A DNA stretch of 64,000 bases from Streptomyces sp. NBC_01317 (GTDB lineage: Bacteria > Actinomycetota > Actinomycetes > Streptomycetales > Streptomycetaceae), in NCBI RefSeq assembly GCF_035961655.1, contig NZ_CP108393.1, positions 2,463,501 to 2,527,500 on the forward strand, read 5' to 3'. The position numbers and the translations under genes were made by a program. The number at the start of each line of letters is the position of its first letter. Positions within the stretch are counted from its first letter, which is position 1. Of this stretch, positions 37,391-47,300 are shown piece by piece. The notes beneath the pieces are model-generated. The model worked only from the letters and a program-made list of their open reading frames with translations, did not search any database and had not been told where the DNA came from.

Positions 37391-40300
37391 GTGGGTGGGA
37401 CGGGCGTCTCATTATTTGAGCGGCTGGCGGGGATCGAGGGGTACGGGATCCGGTCGGTGCCCGGCGGGCGGGTGTAGCGGACGGGCAGGGAGCCGCCGCT
37501 CAGGACGGGCCGCGGGACGCCGGGGGCGCCCTGGGCGCCGCCGGGCAGCGGGTAGGAGCCGCGCACCAGGGCGCGGCGGAGCCGGAACTCGTCGAGCGGC
37601 CCGGAGAAGGCCATGCCCTGGCCGTGCGTACAGCCCATCGCCCGCAGGGCCACCACCTGCTCCGGGAGGTCCACGCCCTCCGCCACGGACTCCAGGCCGA
37701 GGTCCCCGGCGATCTTGAGCAGCCCGGTGGTGATCTTGTGCAGCCGGGCGGACTCCACCACCCCGTCGACCAGCCCGCGGTCCAGTTTCAGGATGTCCAC
37801 GGGGAGGCGGCGCAGGGCGTGGAGGGCCGCGTACCCGCTGCCGAAGCCGTCCAGCGCGATCCGTACACCGAGCCGGCGCAGCGCGAGGAGGCGGTGCTCC
37901 AGCTCGTCCAGGGAACTGCGGGGGTCGCTGTCGGCCAGCTCGATGACCAGCGCCCCGGAGGGCAGGCCGTGGCGGGCGAGGAGGGTCTCCACCGAGCCGA
38001 GGGGCAGGGACCGGTCGAGCAGTCTGCGGGCCGGGAGCCGTACGACGACAGGCGCGGGGTGGCCGAGGGCGGTGCGCTCGGCGGCCTGGGCGACGGCCTC
38101 TTCGAGGAGCCAGCGGCCCAGCTCCGCGGTGCGGTCGCTGTCGTCGGCGACCCGCAGGATCTCGGCGGGCGTGGAGAGGATGCCCTGGGCGGTGCGCCAG
38201 CGCGCCTGGGCGGCCACGGAGCAGACCCGGCCGGTGGTGAGGTTGACGACGGGCTGGTGCAGGATCGCGAACTCGCCGTCGTGCAGCGCGGTGCGCAGCC
38301 GGGCCGCCAGCTCCGTCCTGCGGACGACGTCGGCCTGCATCTGGGGGGCGTACAGCTCGACGCGGTCCTTGCCGCCGGCCTTGGCCCGGTACATGGCGAG
38401 GTCGGCGTTGCGCATCAGGTCGGTGGGGGTGATGCCGGGCTCGGCGAAGGCGACGCCGATGGAGGCGGCGACCCGGACGTCGTTGCCCTCGATGCGGTAC
38501 GGCTGCGAGAGCTGGAGGCGCAGCCGGTCGGCGATCTCGTGGACCAGGTACTCGCGGGCGGTCTGGTCGCCGCCGCCGTCGCCGAGGACGATCGCGGCGA
38601 ACTCGTCGCCGCCGAGCCGGGCGACGGTGTCCTCGGCCCGGACGGAGTCCTGGAGCCGGCGGGCGGCCTGGATCAGCAGCTCGTCGCCGACCTGGTGGCC
38701 CAGCCGGTCGTTGACGCTCTTGAAGCCGTCGAGGTCGATGAAGAGCACGGCCGTGCCGGGGTCGCTGGCGCGGCGTCCTGAGAGGGCGAGCCGGACGCGC
38801 TCGGTGAACAGGGCGCGGTTGGGCAGGTCGGTGAGCGGGTCGTGCTCGGCGTTGTGCTGCAACTGCGCCTGGAGGCGGACCCGCTCGGTGACGTCACGGC
38901 TGTTGAAGATCAGGCCGCCCTGGTGGCGGTTGACGGTGGACTCCACGTTGAGCCAGTCGCCGGTGCCGGACTTGAAGCGGCACTCGATCCGGGTCGTGGG
39001 CTCCTCCGAAGGAGGCGCGGCAAGAAATCGCCGTACCTCGTGGTGCACCCGGCCGAGGTCGTCCGGGTGGATGATCGTGGCCAGCTCGGCGCCGACGAGG
39101 GCCTCGGCGTCGCGTCCGTAGACGCCGGTCGCGGCGGGGCTGACGTACCGCAGGGTGCCGGAGGGCGCGGCGATCATGATGACGTCGCTGGACCCCTGGA
39201 CCAGGGAGCGGAAGTGGTTCTCCTTCTGGGCCAGTTCGTGGGTGAGCGCGATGTTGTCGAGGAGCATGATGCCCTGCCGTACGACCAGGGCGAGCACGAC
39301 CGTACAACCGGTGAGGACCACCACCCGGTCCACCCGGCGGCCCTCGATGACGTTGTAGAGGATCCCGAGCGTGCAGACGGCGGCGGCGAGGTACGGGGTG
39401 AGCGCGGCCAGGGAGCCGGCGATGGGGCGGCTGGACGGACGGACGGGCGGGGCGAGGGCGGGCACCGGGGGCGGCGGGTCCGGCGCCGGGTCCGCGCCGC
39501 GGCGCACGCCCCAGGGCGCGTACGCGAGAAGGAGGGAGCCGGCGAACCAGCCGGCGTCGAGGAGCTGTCCCGAGCGGTACGTGGCCCGCAGCAGCGGCGA
39601 GGTGAACAGGGCGTCGCACAGCACGGTCAGCGCGAGGGCGGCGATGGCGGTGTTCACCGCCGAGCGGCTGCCCGTGGAGCGGCGGAAGTGCAGGGCGAGC
39701 ACCATGCTGACGAGCACGATGTCCAGCAGCGGGTAGGCGAGGGACAGGGCGGCCTGGGCCACGCTCTCACCGCGGAAGTGCGCGTTGTGCGCGAGGGCGA
39801 GGCTCCAGGAGAGGGTCAGCAGCGAGCCGCCGATGAGCCAGGAGTCCAGGGCCAGGCAGACCCAGCCGGCCTTCGTGACGGGGCGCTTGGCGAGGACGAG
39901 CAGGCCCACGATGGCGGGCGGCGCGAAGCAGAGGAAGAAGAGATCGGCGAGGGACAGGCCCGGCACGGGGCGGTCGAGGACCACTTCGTACCAGCCCCAG
40001 ACGGCGTTGCCGCAGGAGGCCATGGCCGAGGACAGCGAGAAGAGCAGCCAGGCGGGGCGGAAGCGCCGGTCGCGGCCGCGTGCGTAGAGGAAGCAGGAGA
40101 CGGCCGCGATGCCGGCGGCGAGGCTCAGCCCGAAGTCGCCCATTATCAGGGCCAGTTCCGGGGACCCCCAGCCGAGGGCGGCGCCCGCGGCGTACCCCCC
40201 GCAGATCAGGGCGAGCAGAAGCTGGGCGACGAGCCCCGTACCGAGACCGCCCGGGGTGGGCCGGTGGGCGGGGAGCACGCTCCCGGCGCTCACCGGAGCG

Positions 40301-40542
40301 TCCCGGGGAGCGTCGCTGTCACCGCCGCCGATCCCGGGCCGTGCGGGGCGGGGATCGGGCCTTCGGTACGCAGCGGGGCGTCCGGAGGTCGCCGTCGGCG
40401 GCCCTGCCGCGTCGGATGGTCGGTCCATCGGCCGTACATCGCCCGTCGCCCCCCTCGCTGTCTGATCTCTCCCCGCGTCGCACCTGCGTGCGTCGCGACC
40501 CCCAGATCGGGACGATACACCAGTCTCGTCACTCAGGGACAT
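37387..40542 (-). CDS. Membrane PAS-GGDEF-EAL cyclic-di-GMP protein with degenerate EAL
   Basis: About 1051 residues from ATG 40540-40542 (a GTG lies seven codons upstream, without a ribosome site). A disordered N-terminus of about 100 residues is followed by roughly eight or more membrane helices (about 105-430). Then come a PAS domain (ENHFRSLVQGSSDVIMIAAPSGTLRYVSPAATGVYG), a GGDEF domain with intact RLGGDEF at residues 644-648, and an EAL domain. The EAL signature is replaced by VCSVAAQARW (residues 777-779 AAQ instead of EAL) and the metal motif DDFGTG reads DGFGSG, so hydrolysis of c-di-GMP looks lost. It probably makes or senses c-di-GMP. Its stop overlaps the ilvB promoter. Confidence 0.9.
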   Translation of the reverse strand: MSLSDETGVSSRSGGRDARRCDAGRDQTARGATGDVRPMDRPSDAAGPPTATSGRPAAYRRPDPRPARPGIGGGDSDAPRDAPVSAGSVLPAHRPTPGGLGTGLVAQLLLALICGGYAAGAALGWGSPELALIMGDFGLSLAAGIAAVSCFLYARGRDRRFRPAWLLFSLSSAMASCGNAVWGWYEVVLDRPVPGLSLADLFFLCFAPPAIVGLLVLAKRPVTKAGWVCLALDSWLIGGSLLTLSWSLALAHNAHFRGESVAQAALSLAYPLLDIVLVSMVLALHFRRSTGSRSAVNTAIAALALTVLCDALFTSPLLRATYRSGQLLDAGWFAGSLLLAYAPWGVRRGADPAPDPPPPVPALAPPVRPSSRPIAGSLAALTPYLAAAVCTLGILYNVIEGRRVDRVVVLTGCTVVLALVVRQGIMLLDNIALTHELAQKENHFRSLVQGSSDVIMIAAPSGTLRYVSPAATGVYGRDAEALVGAELATIIHPDDLGRVHHEVRRFLAAPPSEEPTTRIECRFKSGTGDWLNVESTVNRHQGGLIFNSRDVTERVRLQAQLQHNAEHDPLTDLPNRALFTERVRLALSGRRASDPGTAVLFIDLDGFKSVNDRLGHQVGDELLIQAARRLQDSVRAEDTVARLGGDEFAAIVLGDGGGDQTAREYLVHEIADRLRLQLSQPYRIEGNDVRVAASIGVAFAEPGITPTDLMRNADLAMYRAKAGGKDRVELYAPQMQADVVRRTELAARLRTALHDGEFAILHQPVVNLTTGRVCSVAAQARWRTAQGILSTPAEILRVADDSDRTAELGRWLLEEAVAQAAERTALGHPAPVVVRLPARRLLDRSLPLGSVETLLARHGLPSGALVIELADSDPRSSLDELEHRLLALRRLGVRIALDGFGSGYAALHALRRLPVDILKLDRGLVDGVVESARLHKITTGLLKIAGDLGLESVAEGVDLPEQVVALRAMGCTHGQGMAFSGPLDEFRLRRALVRGSYPLPGGAQGAPGVPRPVLSGGSLPVRYTRPPGTDRIPYPSIPASRSNNETPVPPT

Positions 40543-40614
40543 AGCACTTCTACTCTCCGTCACCAGCGGGGGAGTTGCGAGTACCGGGTGTATCCACGAC
40601 GCGGCCGGTCCGGG

Positions 40615-41556
40615 TCAGTGGCCTGTCGTGTGCACCACGTTGTGCGGTTCCTCCCCCGCCACGAACCGGTTCAGCTGTCCGGCGAGCAGCCGCTTGGCAC
40701 GGGGCAGGAAGGCGGAGGTGGACCCGCCCACGTGGGGACTGATGAGAACACCCGGAGCATGCCAGAGCGGATGCCCCGGGGGGAGCGGTTCAGGCTCGGT
40801 GACGTCAAGTGCGGCCCTGATCCTTCCGCTTTCCAGCTCCCCGAGGAGCGCCTTGGTGTCGACGACGGCGCCGCGCGCCACGTTCACGAGGAGCGCGCCG
40901 TCCTTCATCCGGGCCAGGAAGTCCGCCCCTGCCAGGCCCTTCGTCTCCTCGGTGAGCGGAGTCGAGAGGATGACGACATCCGCCTCGGGGAGCAGCGCGG
41001 GCAGAGCGCCGAGCGGATGCACCCGACCGCGCTCCGTGGCACGGGCGGAGCGCGCGACGCGCGCCACCCGCGCGCACTCGAAGGGTGTGAGCCGGTCCTC
41101 GATGGCGGCGCCGATCGACCCGTACCCCACGATCAGTACCGACTTGTCGGCGAGGGCGGGATAGAAACCGGAGCGCCACTCCTCACGTTCCTGGCCCACT
41201 ACGAATCCGGGAACTCCCCGCAGGGAGGCGAGGATCAGGGTGAGGGCGAGTTCGGCGGTGCTGGCCTCGTGGACGCCCTTCGCGTTGCACAGCCGTATGC
41301 CCGCGGGCAGTGGCGCGAGGCCGGGCAGCACGTGGTCGGTGCCGGCCGACAGCGTCTGTACGACACGTACGGACGTCATCCGCGCGAGCGGCCGGACCGC
41401 CACCTCCGCGCCCTTCATGTACGGGACCACGTAGAAGGCGCAGTCGGCGGGATCCGCGGGGAAGTCCTCCGCGCCGTCCCAGTGGACGTAGCGGGGTCCG
41501 GCGGGGAGCCCTTCGATCTCGGCCGCCGGTATCGGGAGCCAGATGTCTGAAGTCAT
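40615..41556 (-). CDS. D-2-hydroxyacid dehydrogenase
   Basis: ATG at 41554-41556 gives 313 residues. The nucleotide site is SVLIVGYGSIGAAIEDRL, with the conserved Arg in LVNVARGAVVDTKAL, Glu in DVTEPEPLPPGHPLW and His in GVLISPHVGGSTS. The family includes glyoxylate/hydroxypyruvate reductases and phosphonate or erythronate dehydrogenases; the substrate is not predictable here. There is no ACT domain, unlike SerA in this window. It is divergent from the aldo/keto reductase gene with 114 bases between and lies 72 bases after the start of the GGDEF-EAL gene. Confidence 0.9.
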   Translation of the reverse strand: MTSDIWLPIPAAEIEGLPAGPRYVHWDGAEDFPADPADCAFYVVPYMKGAEVAVRPLARMTSVRVVQTLSAGTDHVLPGLAPLPAGIRLCNAKGVHEASTAELALTLILASLRGVPGFVVGQEREEWRSGFYPALADKSVLIVGYGSIGAAIEDRLTPFECARVARVARSARATERGRVHPLGALPALLPEADVVILSTPLTEETKGLAGADFLARMKDGALLVNVARGAVVDTKALLGELESGRIRAALDVTEPEPLPPGHPLWHAPGVLISPHVGGSTSAFLPRAKRLLAGQLNRFVAGEEPHNVVHTTGH

Positions 41557-41670
41557 GGCCAGGAGGCTATGCGACGGCCGTCCGGAGCCGGCGTCGGCGG
41601 GGTCCGCCCCTCGGCGGGCCGGGCGGGCGATGGGGTTAGCTTGTGGGCGGAACGAGAAGGGACACGGCGG

Positions 41671-42681
41671 TTGGAGCGCAGGACCATCGGTGCGGCGGCC
41701 CTCGACGTGGGCGCGATCGGGCTCGGCTGCGCGCCGATGAGCTGGGCGTACACCGCCTCGGAGCAGCGCGGCGACCGGTCGCTGCGCGCCGTGCACGCGG
41801 CGCTGGACGCCGGTACGAGCCTGCTCGACACGGCGGACATGTACGGGCCGTTCACCAACGAGCTGTTGCTGGGGCGGGTGGTGGAGGAGCGGCGGGACGA
41901 GATCTTCGTCTCGACCAAGTGCGGTCTGCTGGTGGGCGACCGGCATCTGGTCGCCAACGGCCACCCCCGGTACGTGAAGCGGGCCTGTGACGCCTCGCTG
42001 CGGCGGCTGCGGACCGAGGTGATCGATCTGTACCAACTCCACCGCGCGGACCCGGAGATACCCGTCGAGGAGACATGGGGGGCCATGGCGGAGCTGGTGG
42101 GCGCGGGGAAGGTACGGGCGCTCGGGCTGTGCGCGGTGGAGGCGGGGCCGACGGCGTCGCGGGCCTTCCGCCGGGGTGCGCGGACGCGGCCGTACGAGGC
42201 GACCGTCCGGCAGCTGGAGCGGGTGCAGCAGGTCTTCCCGGTGAGCGCGGTCCAGGCCGAACTGTCCCTGTGGTCGCCGGAGGCGCTGGAGCGGCTGCTG
42301 CCGTGGTGCGAGGCGCGGGGGGTGGGGTTCCTGGCGGCGATGCCGCTGGGCAGCGGCTTCCTGACCGGGACGCTCACGCCGGGGCAGGGCTTCGAGCCGG
42401 ACGACGTGCGGGCCAGGCATCCGCGGTTCACGGCGGAGATGATGGCCGCGAACCAGCCGCTGGTGGCGGGGGTACGGCGGGTCGCGGAGCGGCACGGCGC
42501 GACTCCGGCGCAGGTGGCGCTGGCGTGGGTGCTGGGGCGGGGGCCGCACGTGGTGCCCGTACCGGGGACCAAGCGGGCGGAGTGGGCGGTGGAGAACGCG
42601 GGCGCGGCGGGGCTGGCGCTGACGGCGGCGGATCTGTCGGAGCTGGCGGCGCTTCCGGCGGCGCGGGGGTCCTGGGACTGA
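41671..42681 (+). CDS. Aldo/keto reductase
   Basis: A TTG start at 41671, with AAGGGA upstream, gives 336 residues; no ATG or GTG fits better. The TIM-barrel reductase has LDAGTSLLDTADMYGPFTNELLLGRVV (catalytic Asp and Tyr), IFVSTKCGL (Lys) and YQLHRADPEIPVEET (His). The C-terminal NADPH motif is VVPVPGTKRAEWAVENAGA. The AKR class here resembles YajO/IolS-like enzymes acting on small aldehydes or sugars. It is divergent from the 2-hydroxyacid dehydrogenase and 111 bases upstream of the sugar dehydrogenase lipoprotein. Confidence 0.92.
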   Translation: MERRTIGAAALDVGAIGLGCAPMSWAYTASEQRGDRSLRAVHAALDAGTSLLDTADMYGPFTNELLLGRVVEERRDEIFVSTKCGLLVGDRHLVANGHPRYVKRACDASLRRLRTEVIDLYQLHRADPEIPVEETWGAMAELVGAGKVRALGLCAVEAGPTASRAFRRGARTRPYEATVRQLERVQQVFPVSAVQAELSLWSPEALERLLPWCEARGVGFLAAMPLGSGFLTGTLTPGQGFEPDDVRARHPRFTAEMMAANQPLVAGVRRVAERHGATPAQVALAWVLGRGPHVVPVPGTKRAEWAVENAGAAGLALTAADLSELAALPAARGSWD

Positions 42682-42792
42682 GTGCGGGTCGCGGGATTCG
42701 GGAATCCGTGGGCCGAGGGTGGGAACCTGGCACGGAGCGGCGGTGTAAGAACAGTAGGAACCGCAGCGCCACCCGCCGAAGGGATCAGAACC

Positions 42793-43995
42793 GTGCAACG
42801 TTCAGCAGTGACGGCCGTATGGGCCGCTGCCGTGCTTCTCGTGGCCACCGGGTGCTCCTCCGACGGCGACGGATCGCGGACCGGCCGGATCCCGCTCCCC
42901 GCGTCGGGCACGGAGGGCACCGGGGGTACGGGGAGCACGGGGGGCGCCTCGGCCGGGGCGCCCTCCACCGGCGCGGAGGCGAGCGAGTCGGCGGCGCCCG
43001 CGAAGGGCTCGGCGACGGTGGTGCGCACGCTCACCGAGGGCCTCAAGTCGCCGTGGGGGCTGGCCGCCCTGCCCGACGGTGACCTGCTGGTGTCCTCGCG
43101 GGACGAGGGCACGATCACGCGCGTCGCGGCGGACAGTGGGAAGCAGACGACGATCGGCGCGGTGCCGGGCGTCTCGCCCGAGGGCGAGGGGGGTCTGCTG
43201 GGGATCGCGCTCTCCCCCTCGTACGCCTCGGACCACCTGGTGTACGCGTACTTCACGACGGAGTCCGACAACCGTATCGCGCGGATGCGCTACGACGACA
43301 CCAGGCCGTCCGGGGAGCAGCTGGGCGCCCCGGACACGGTCCTGCGGTCGATCCCCAAGGGCACCATCCACAACGGCGGCCGGATCGCCTTCGGCCCGGA
43401 CAAGATGCTCTACGCGGGCACGGGTGAGACGGGCGAGACGGGCCTCGCGCAGGACATGAAGTCGCTGGCGGGCAAGATCCTGCGGATGACGCCGGACGGA
43501 GCGCCCGCGCCCGGCAATCCGGTGCCGGACTCGCTGGTGTACTCGCCGGGCCACCGCAATGTGCAGGGCCTGGCCTGGGATTCCAGGAACCGGCTGTGGG
43601 CGGCGGAGTTCGGGCAGAACACCTGGGACGAGCTGAATCTGATCGAGCCGGGGAAGAACTACGGCTGGCCGGACGTCGAGGGGAAGGCCGGGAAGGCCGG
43701 GTTCGTGGACCCGGTGGTCCAGTGGCGGACGAGCGAGGCGTCCCCGAGCGGGATCGCCTACGCGCGGGGCTCGATCTGGATGGCGGGACTGCGCGGCGAG
43801 CGGCTGTGGCGTATTCCGCTGGACGGACGGGAATCCGCGGCGGCGCCCCAGGCGTTCTTCGAAGGGCGGTACGGCCGTCTGCGCACGGTGCTCGCGGTGG
43901 GCGGCGACAAGGTGTGGTTGGTGACCAGCGAAACGGACACCAGGGGGACACCGCGGCCGGGGGACGACAAGATCCTCCAGCTGGAGGTCTCATGA
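42793..43995 (+). CDS. PQQ-type glucose/sorbosone dehydrogenase lipoprotein
   Basis: GTG at 42793 gives 400 residues beginning VQRSAVTAVWAAAVLLVATGC, a lipoprotein signal with the lipobox VATGC. A Gly/Ser/Thr-rich linker (about 30-75) leads into a six-bladed propeller of the soluble glucose dehydrogenase/Yli family: LKSPWGLAALPDGDLLVSSRDEG, GEGGLLGIALSP, GTIHNGGRIAFGPDKMLYAGTGE, GHRNVQGLAWDSRNRLWAAEFGQNTWDELNLIEPGKNYGWP. It is displayed on the outer membrane face. True PQQ use and the sugar substrate are unproven, and no PQQ synthesis genes are nearby. DUF6191 follows after 28 bases. Confidence 0.92.
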   Translation: MQRSAVTAVWAAAVLLVATGCSSDGDGSRTGRIPLPASGTEGTGGTGSTGGASAGAPSTGAEASESAAPAKGSATVVRTLTEGLKSPWGLAALPDGDLLVSSRDEGTITRVAADSGKQTTIGAVPGVSPEGEGGLLGIALSPSYASDHLVYAYFTTESDNRIARMRYDDTRPSGEQLGAPDTVLRSIPKGTIHNGGRIAFGPDKMLYAGTGETGETGLAQDMKSLAGKILRMTPDGAPAPGNPVPDSLVYSPGHRNVQGLAWDSRNRLWAAEFGQNTWDELNLIEPGKNYGWPDVEGKAGKAGFVDPVVQWRTSEASPSGIAYARGSIWMAGLRGERLWRIPLDGRESAAAPQAFFEGRYGRLRTVLAVGGDKVWLVTSETDTRGTPRPGDDKILQLEVS

Positions 43996-44023
43996 CTACC
44001 TGGAGCGAGAAGGTGGACCGTCC

Positions 44024-44287
44024 GTGTTCAACATGATCGAGCAGCTCTTCGCGCCCGGACGCAAGCACACCACCGAGGAGCAGAAGCGGCTGGAGCTGAG
44101 CCGGGTCGACGTCGACGCGAACGACCCGGGGCGGGGACCGATAGACCTCGCCTCGGGGAAGGTGACGATACGGGTCCCCACCGAGCAGGCCGAGCAGACC
44201 GAATCGTCGGAGCCGTCAGAGCCGTCCGACGCGTCCGACGCGTCCGCAGAGCCTTCCGACCCGCCCGCCCCGTCGCCGGAGAAGTGA
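44024..44287 (+). CDS. Small DUF6191-like protein
   Basis: An 87-residue protein starting MFNMIEQLFAPGRKHTTEEQKRLELSRVDVDANDPGRGPIDL, the pattern I associate with DUF6191 in Streptomyces. The C-terminal 35 residues are a low-complexity acidic tail of Ser/Glu/Pro/Asp. No signal peptide or membrane segment. It probably shares a transcript with the upstream sugar dehydrogenase gene (28-base gap). Function unknown. Confidence 0.8.
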   Translation: MFNMIEQLFAPGRKHTTEEQKRLELSRVDVDANDPGRGPIDLASGKVTIRVPTEQAEQTESSEPSEPSDASDASAEPSDPPAPSPEK

Positions 44288-44323
44288 GCCGGGGCAGGCC
44301 CGGCTTTCCCGGCCCTACGGACC

Positions 44324-47300
44324 TCAGGCCGCCGGGTCGCTGAACAGACGCAGCCGGTGGGCCGTCGCGGCGGCCTCCGTGCGGCCCGAGACGCCGAGCT
44401 TTCCCAGGATGTTGGAGACGTGCACGCTCGCCGTCTTCGGCGAGATGTACAGCTCCTCGGCGATCCGGCGGTTGGTGTGGCCCGCGGCGACCAGCCGCAG
44501 GACGTCCTGTTCGCGCGGGGTCAGGCCCAGCGCCCGTACGGGATCGGTGTCCGGGCCGGCGAGGGCGGCCCGGCCGGACGCGTCGTCGAGGGCGATTCGG
44601 GCCCGCGCGGCGAGCTGCTCGGTCTCCTCCGCCAGCGGGCGGGCGCCGAGGCTGACGGCGAGCGCGTGGGCCCGGGTCAGCGGGCCGGCCGCGGCCGACC
44701 GGTCGGCGTGGGCGTCGAGCAGGGCGGCGGCCCAGCCGCACTGCGCCAGCGCGGTCTCGTAGGGCCGCCCGGTCTGCTCGAAGGCGACAGCCGCGCGCCC
44801 CCACAGTTCCGGGGTCGTACGGCCCTCGGCGCGCGCCAGCTCGGCGTCGAGCAGCAGGCCGTACGCCTGCCAGACGGGCACGATCGTCGGCAGCCGCTTG
44901 GCCTCGGCCCGTACGGCGGCCAGGGTCCGCGCCCGGTCCCCCGCCGTGCCCGGCAGGCCCAGCGCCCCGGCCTCCATCGCGACCGCCGCGCAGAGCAGCG
45001 GGAGCGCGTACCGCTGGGTGCCCGGCGGGAAGCCCCGTCCGACGGCCTGCTGGAACTCCGCGCGGGCGTCGGCCGGCCTGCCCTGGCGCGCGGCCACGCT
45101 CATCGCCATCCTCGACAGCGAGATGGAGTGCTGCGGCTGGGGGTCGTGGGTGCCGTAGAACGCGCGGGCCGCGTCCACCTGCGCCCGCGCCTCGGCCAGG
45201 TCGCCCCGGCGCAGGGCCAGTTCGGCGCGGCGGTCGGCGATCAGGCCGCGGGTCTTGCGGGAGAGGGCGAGCGCGGCCGCCTCGTCGAGGACCCGGTCCG
45301 CCTCGGTCCAGCGGCCCAGCGAGGTGAGCGACTGGGCGAGGTTGCCGCGTACCCAGCTCTCCGAGTTGGCGAGCCCCCGCTGGTGGCAGACGGCGATTGC
45401 CAGTTCGGCGGCGGTGACCGCCTCCGCCGAGCGGCCCACGGCCTCCAGCGTGGACGGCAGATTGGTGCCGGCGCGGCCGATGATGCCGACGGCGCCGATC
45501 TCGGCGGCCCGGTCGCGCACCGCGTACATCTCGGCGAGGCCCTCCTCGATACCGCCCGCGTCGGCGGTGAGCCAGCCGTGGGTGAGCCGGGCGTGCAGCT
45601 CGATGAACTCGGCGCCGACCAGCTCCGCGTACTCGACCGCGCGGGTCGCGGCGGCCAGCGCCTCGGGGCCTGGGCGGTGCAGGGCGCCCCAGCTGGCGAT
45701 GTTGACCAGGATGTCGGCGTGCACGGCCGACGGCGGCAGGCCGCGTACCAGGTCCTGGGCGGTGGCGAGTTCCTGCCAGCCGTCGCCGCGGGTGAGGTCC
45801 TGCATGAGCCGGGAGCGCTGCGTCCAGAACCACGCGGCGCGCAGCGGGTCGGTGTCCCGCTCCAGGACCCGCATGGCCTTCTTGGAGATCGCCAGGGCCC
45901 GTTCGCGGTCGCCGCCGAAGCGGGCGGCGACGGTCGCCTCCGCCATCAGGTCGAGGTAGGAGAGCGCGGTGGTCTTCGTACCACCGGCGCACGCGGGGTA
46001 GACCTCGGCGTCGTCCGGCGGCCGCAGGGTGGCGAGCACCTCCGGCGGGGCGTCGTCCCACAGCTCCATGGCCCGCTCCAGCAGCCGCAGTTGCTCGGAG
46101 TGGGCGTAGCGCTGCCGGGCCTCGACGGCGGCGCTCAGGACGACGGGCAGGGCCTTGGCCGCGTCGTGGGCGTTGTACCAGTACCCGGCGAGGCGGGTGG
46201 TCCGTACATCGGCGCAGACGTACCCCGGATGCGCCTCCAGGGCTTCCGCGTAACGGCGGTTGAGCCGGGAGCGCTCACCGGGGAGCAGGTCGTCGCTGAC
46301 CGCCTCGCGGACCAGTGAGTGGCGGAAGCGGTAGCTGTTGTCGTCCACCGGGAGCAGGATGTTCGCGCCCACGGCGAGCCGCAGCGCTTCGATGAGGTCG
46401 TCCTCGGCGAGCCGCGAGACGGTGTGCAGCAGCGGGTGTTCGACGGTGGTGCCGCCCTCGGCGACGATCCGTACGATCCGCTGGGCGTTCTCCGGCAGCG
46501 CCTCGACCCGGACGAGCAGGACGTCGCGCAGGGATTCGCTCAGGCCGGGGCGGCAGCCGGTGGTGTCGTACGAGCAGGCCAGCTCCTCCACGAAGAAGGC
46601 GTTGCCGTCGGAGCGGGTGAAGATCTCGTCCAGCATGGCCGCGTCCGGTTCCGCGGCGAGGATGCCGGCCAGCTGCGTGGCGACCTCGGCGCGGGTGAAG
46701 CGGGCGAGTTCGAGGTGGCGTACGGACCGCAGGCGGTCCAGCTCGGCCAGGAGCGGGCGCAGCGGGTGGCGGCGGTGGATGTCGTCGGCGCGGTACGTGG
46801 CGATCACGACGAGCCGGCCGCGGCGCAACGCGCGGAAGAGGTAGGCGAGGAGGTTCCGGGTCGAGGCGTCGGACCAGTGCAGGTCCTCCAGGACGAGCAC
46901 CACCGTACGGTCGGCGGCCAGCCGCTCCAGCAGCCGGACGGTCAGTTCGAAGAGGCGCGCGGTGGAGTCCTCGCCGAGCGCCTCCCGGCCCGACTGCCCC
47001 AGCTCGGGCAGGATCCGGGCCAGCTCGCCCTCCTGGCCGTCGGCCGCCGCGATCAGCTCGTCGGGCAGGCGGCGCAGCAGGGAGCGCAGCGCGGTGGAGA
47101 AGGGGGCGAAGGGCAGTCCGTCGGCGCCGATCTCGACGCAGCCGCCGACCGCGACGACGGCCTTCCGCGCGCAGGCGGTGTCGAGCAGTTCCTCGACCAG
47201 GCGGGTCTTGCCGACCCCGGCCTCACCGCTGACGAGCAGCGCCTGCGGCTCGCCTGCGTCGGCGCGGGCGAGCGCTTCGGTGAGGGCGGTCAGTTCGCCG

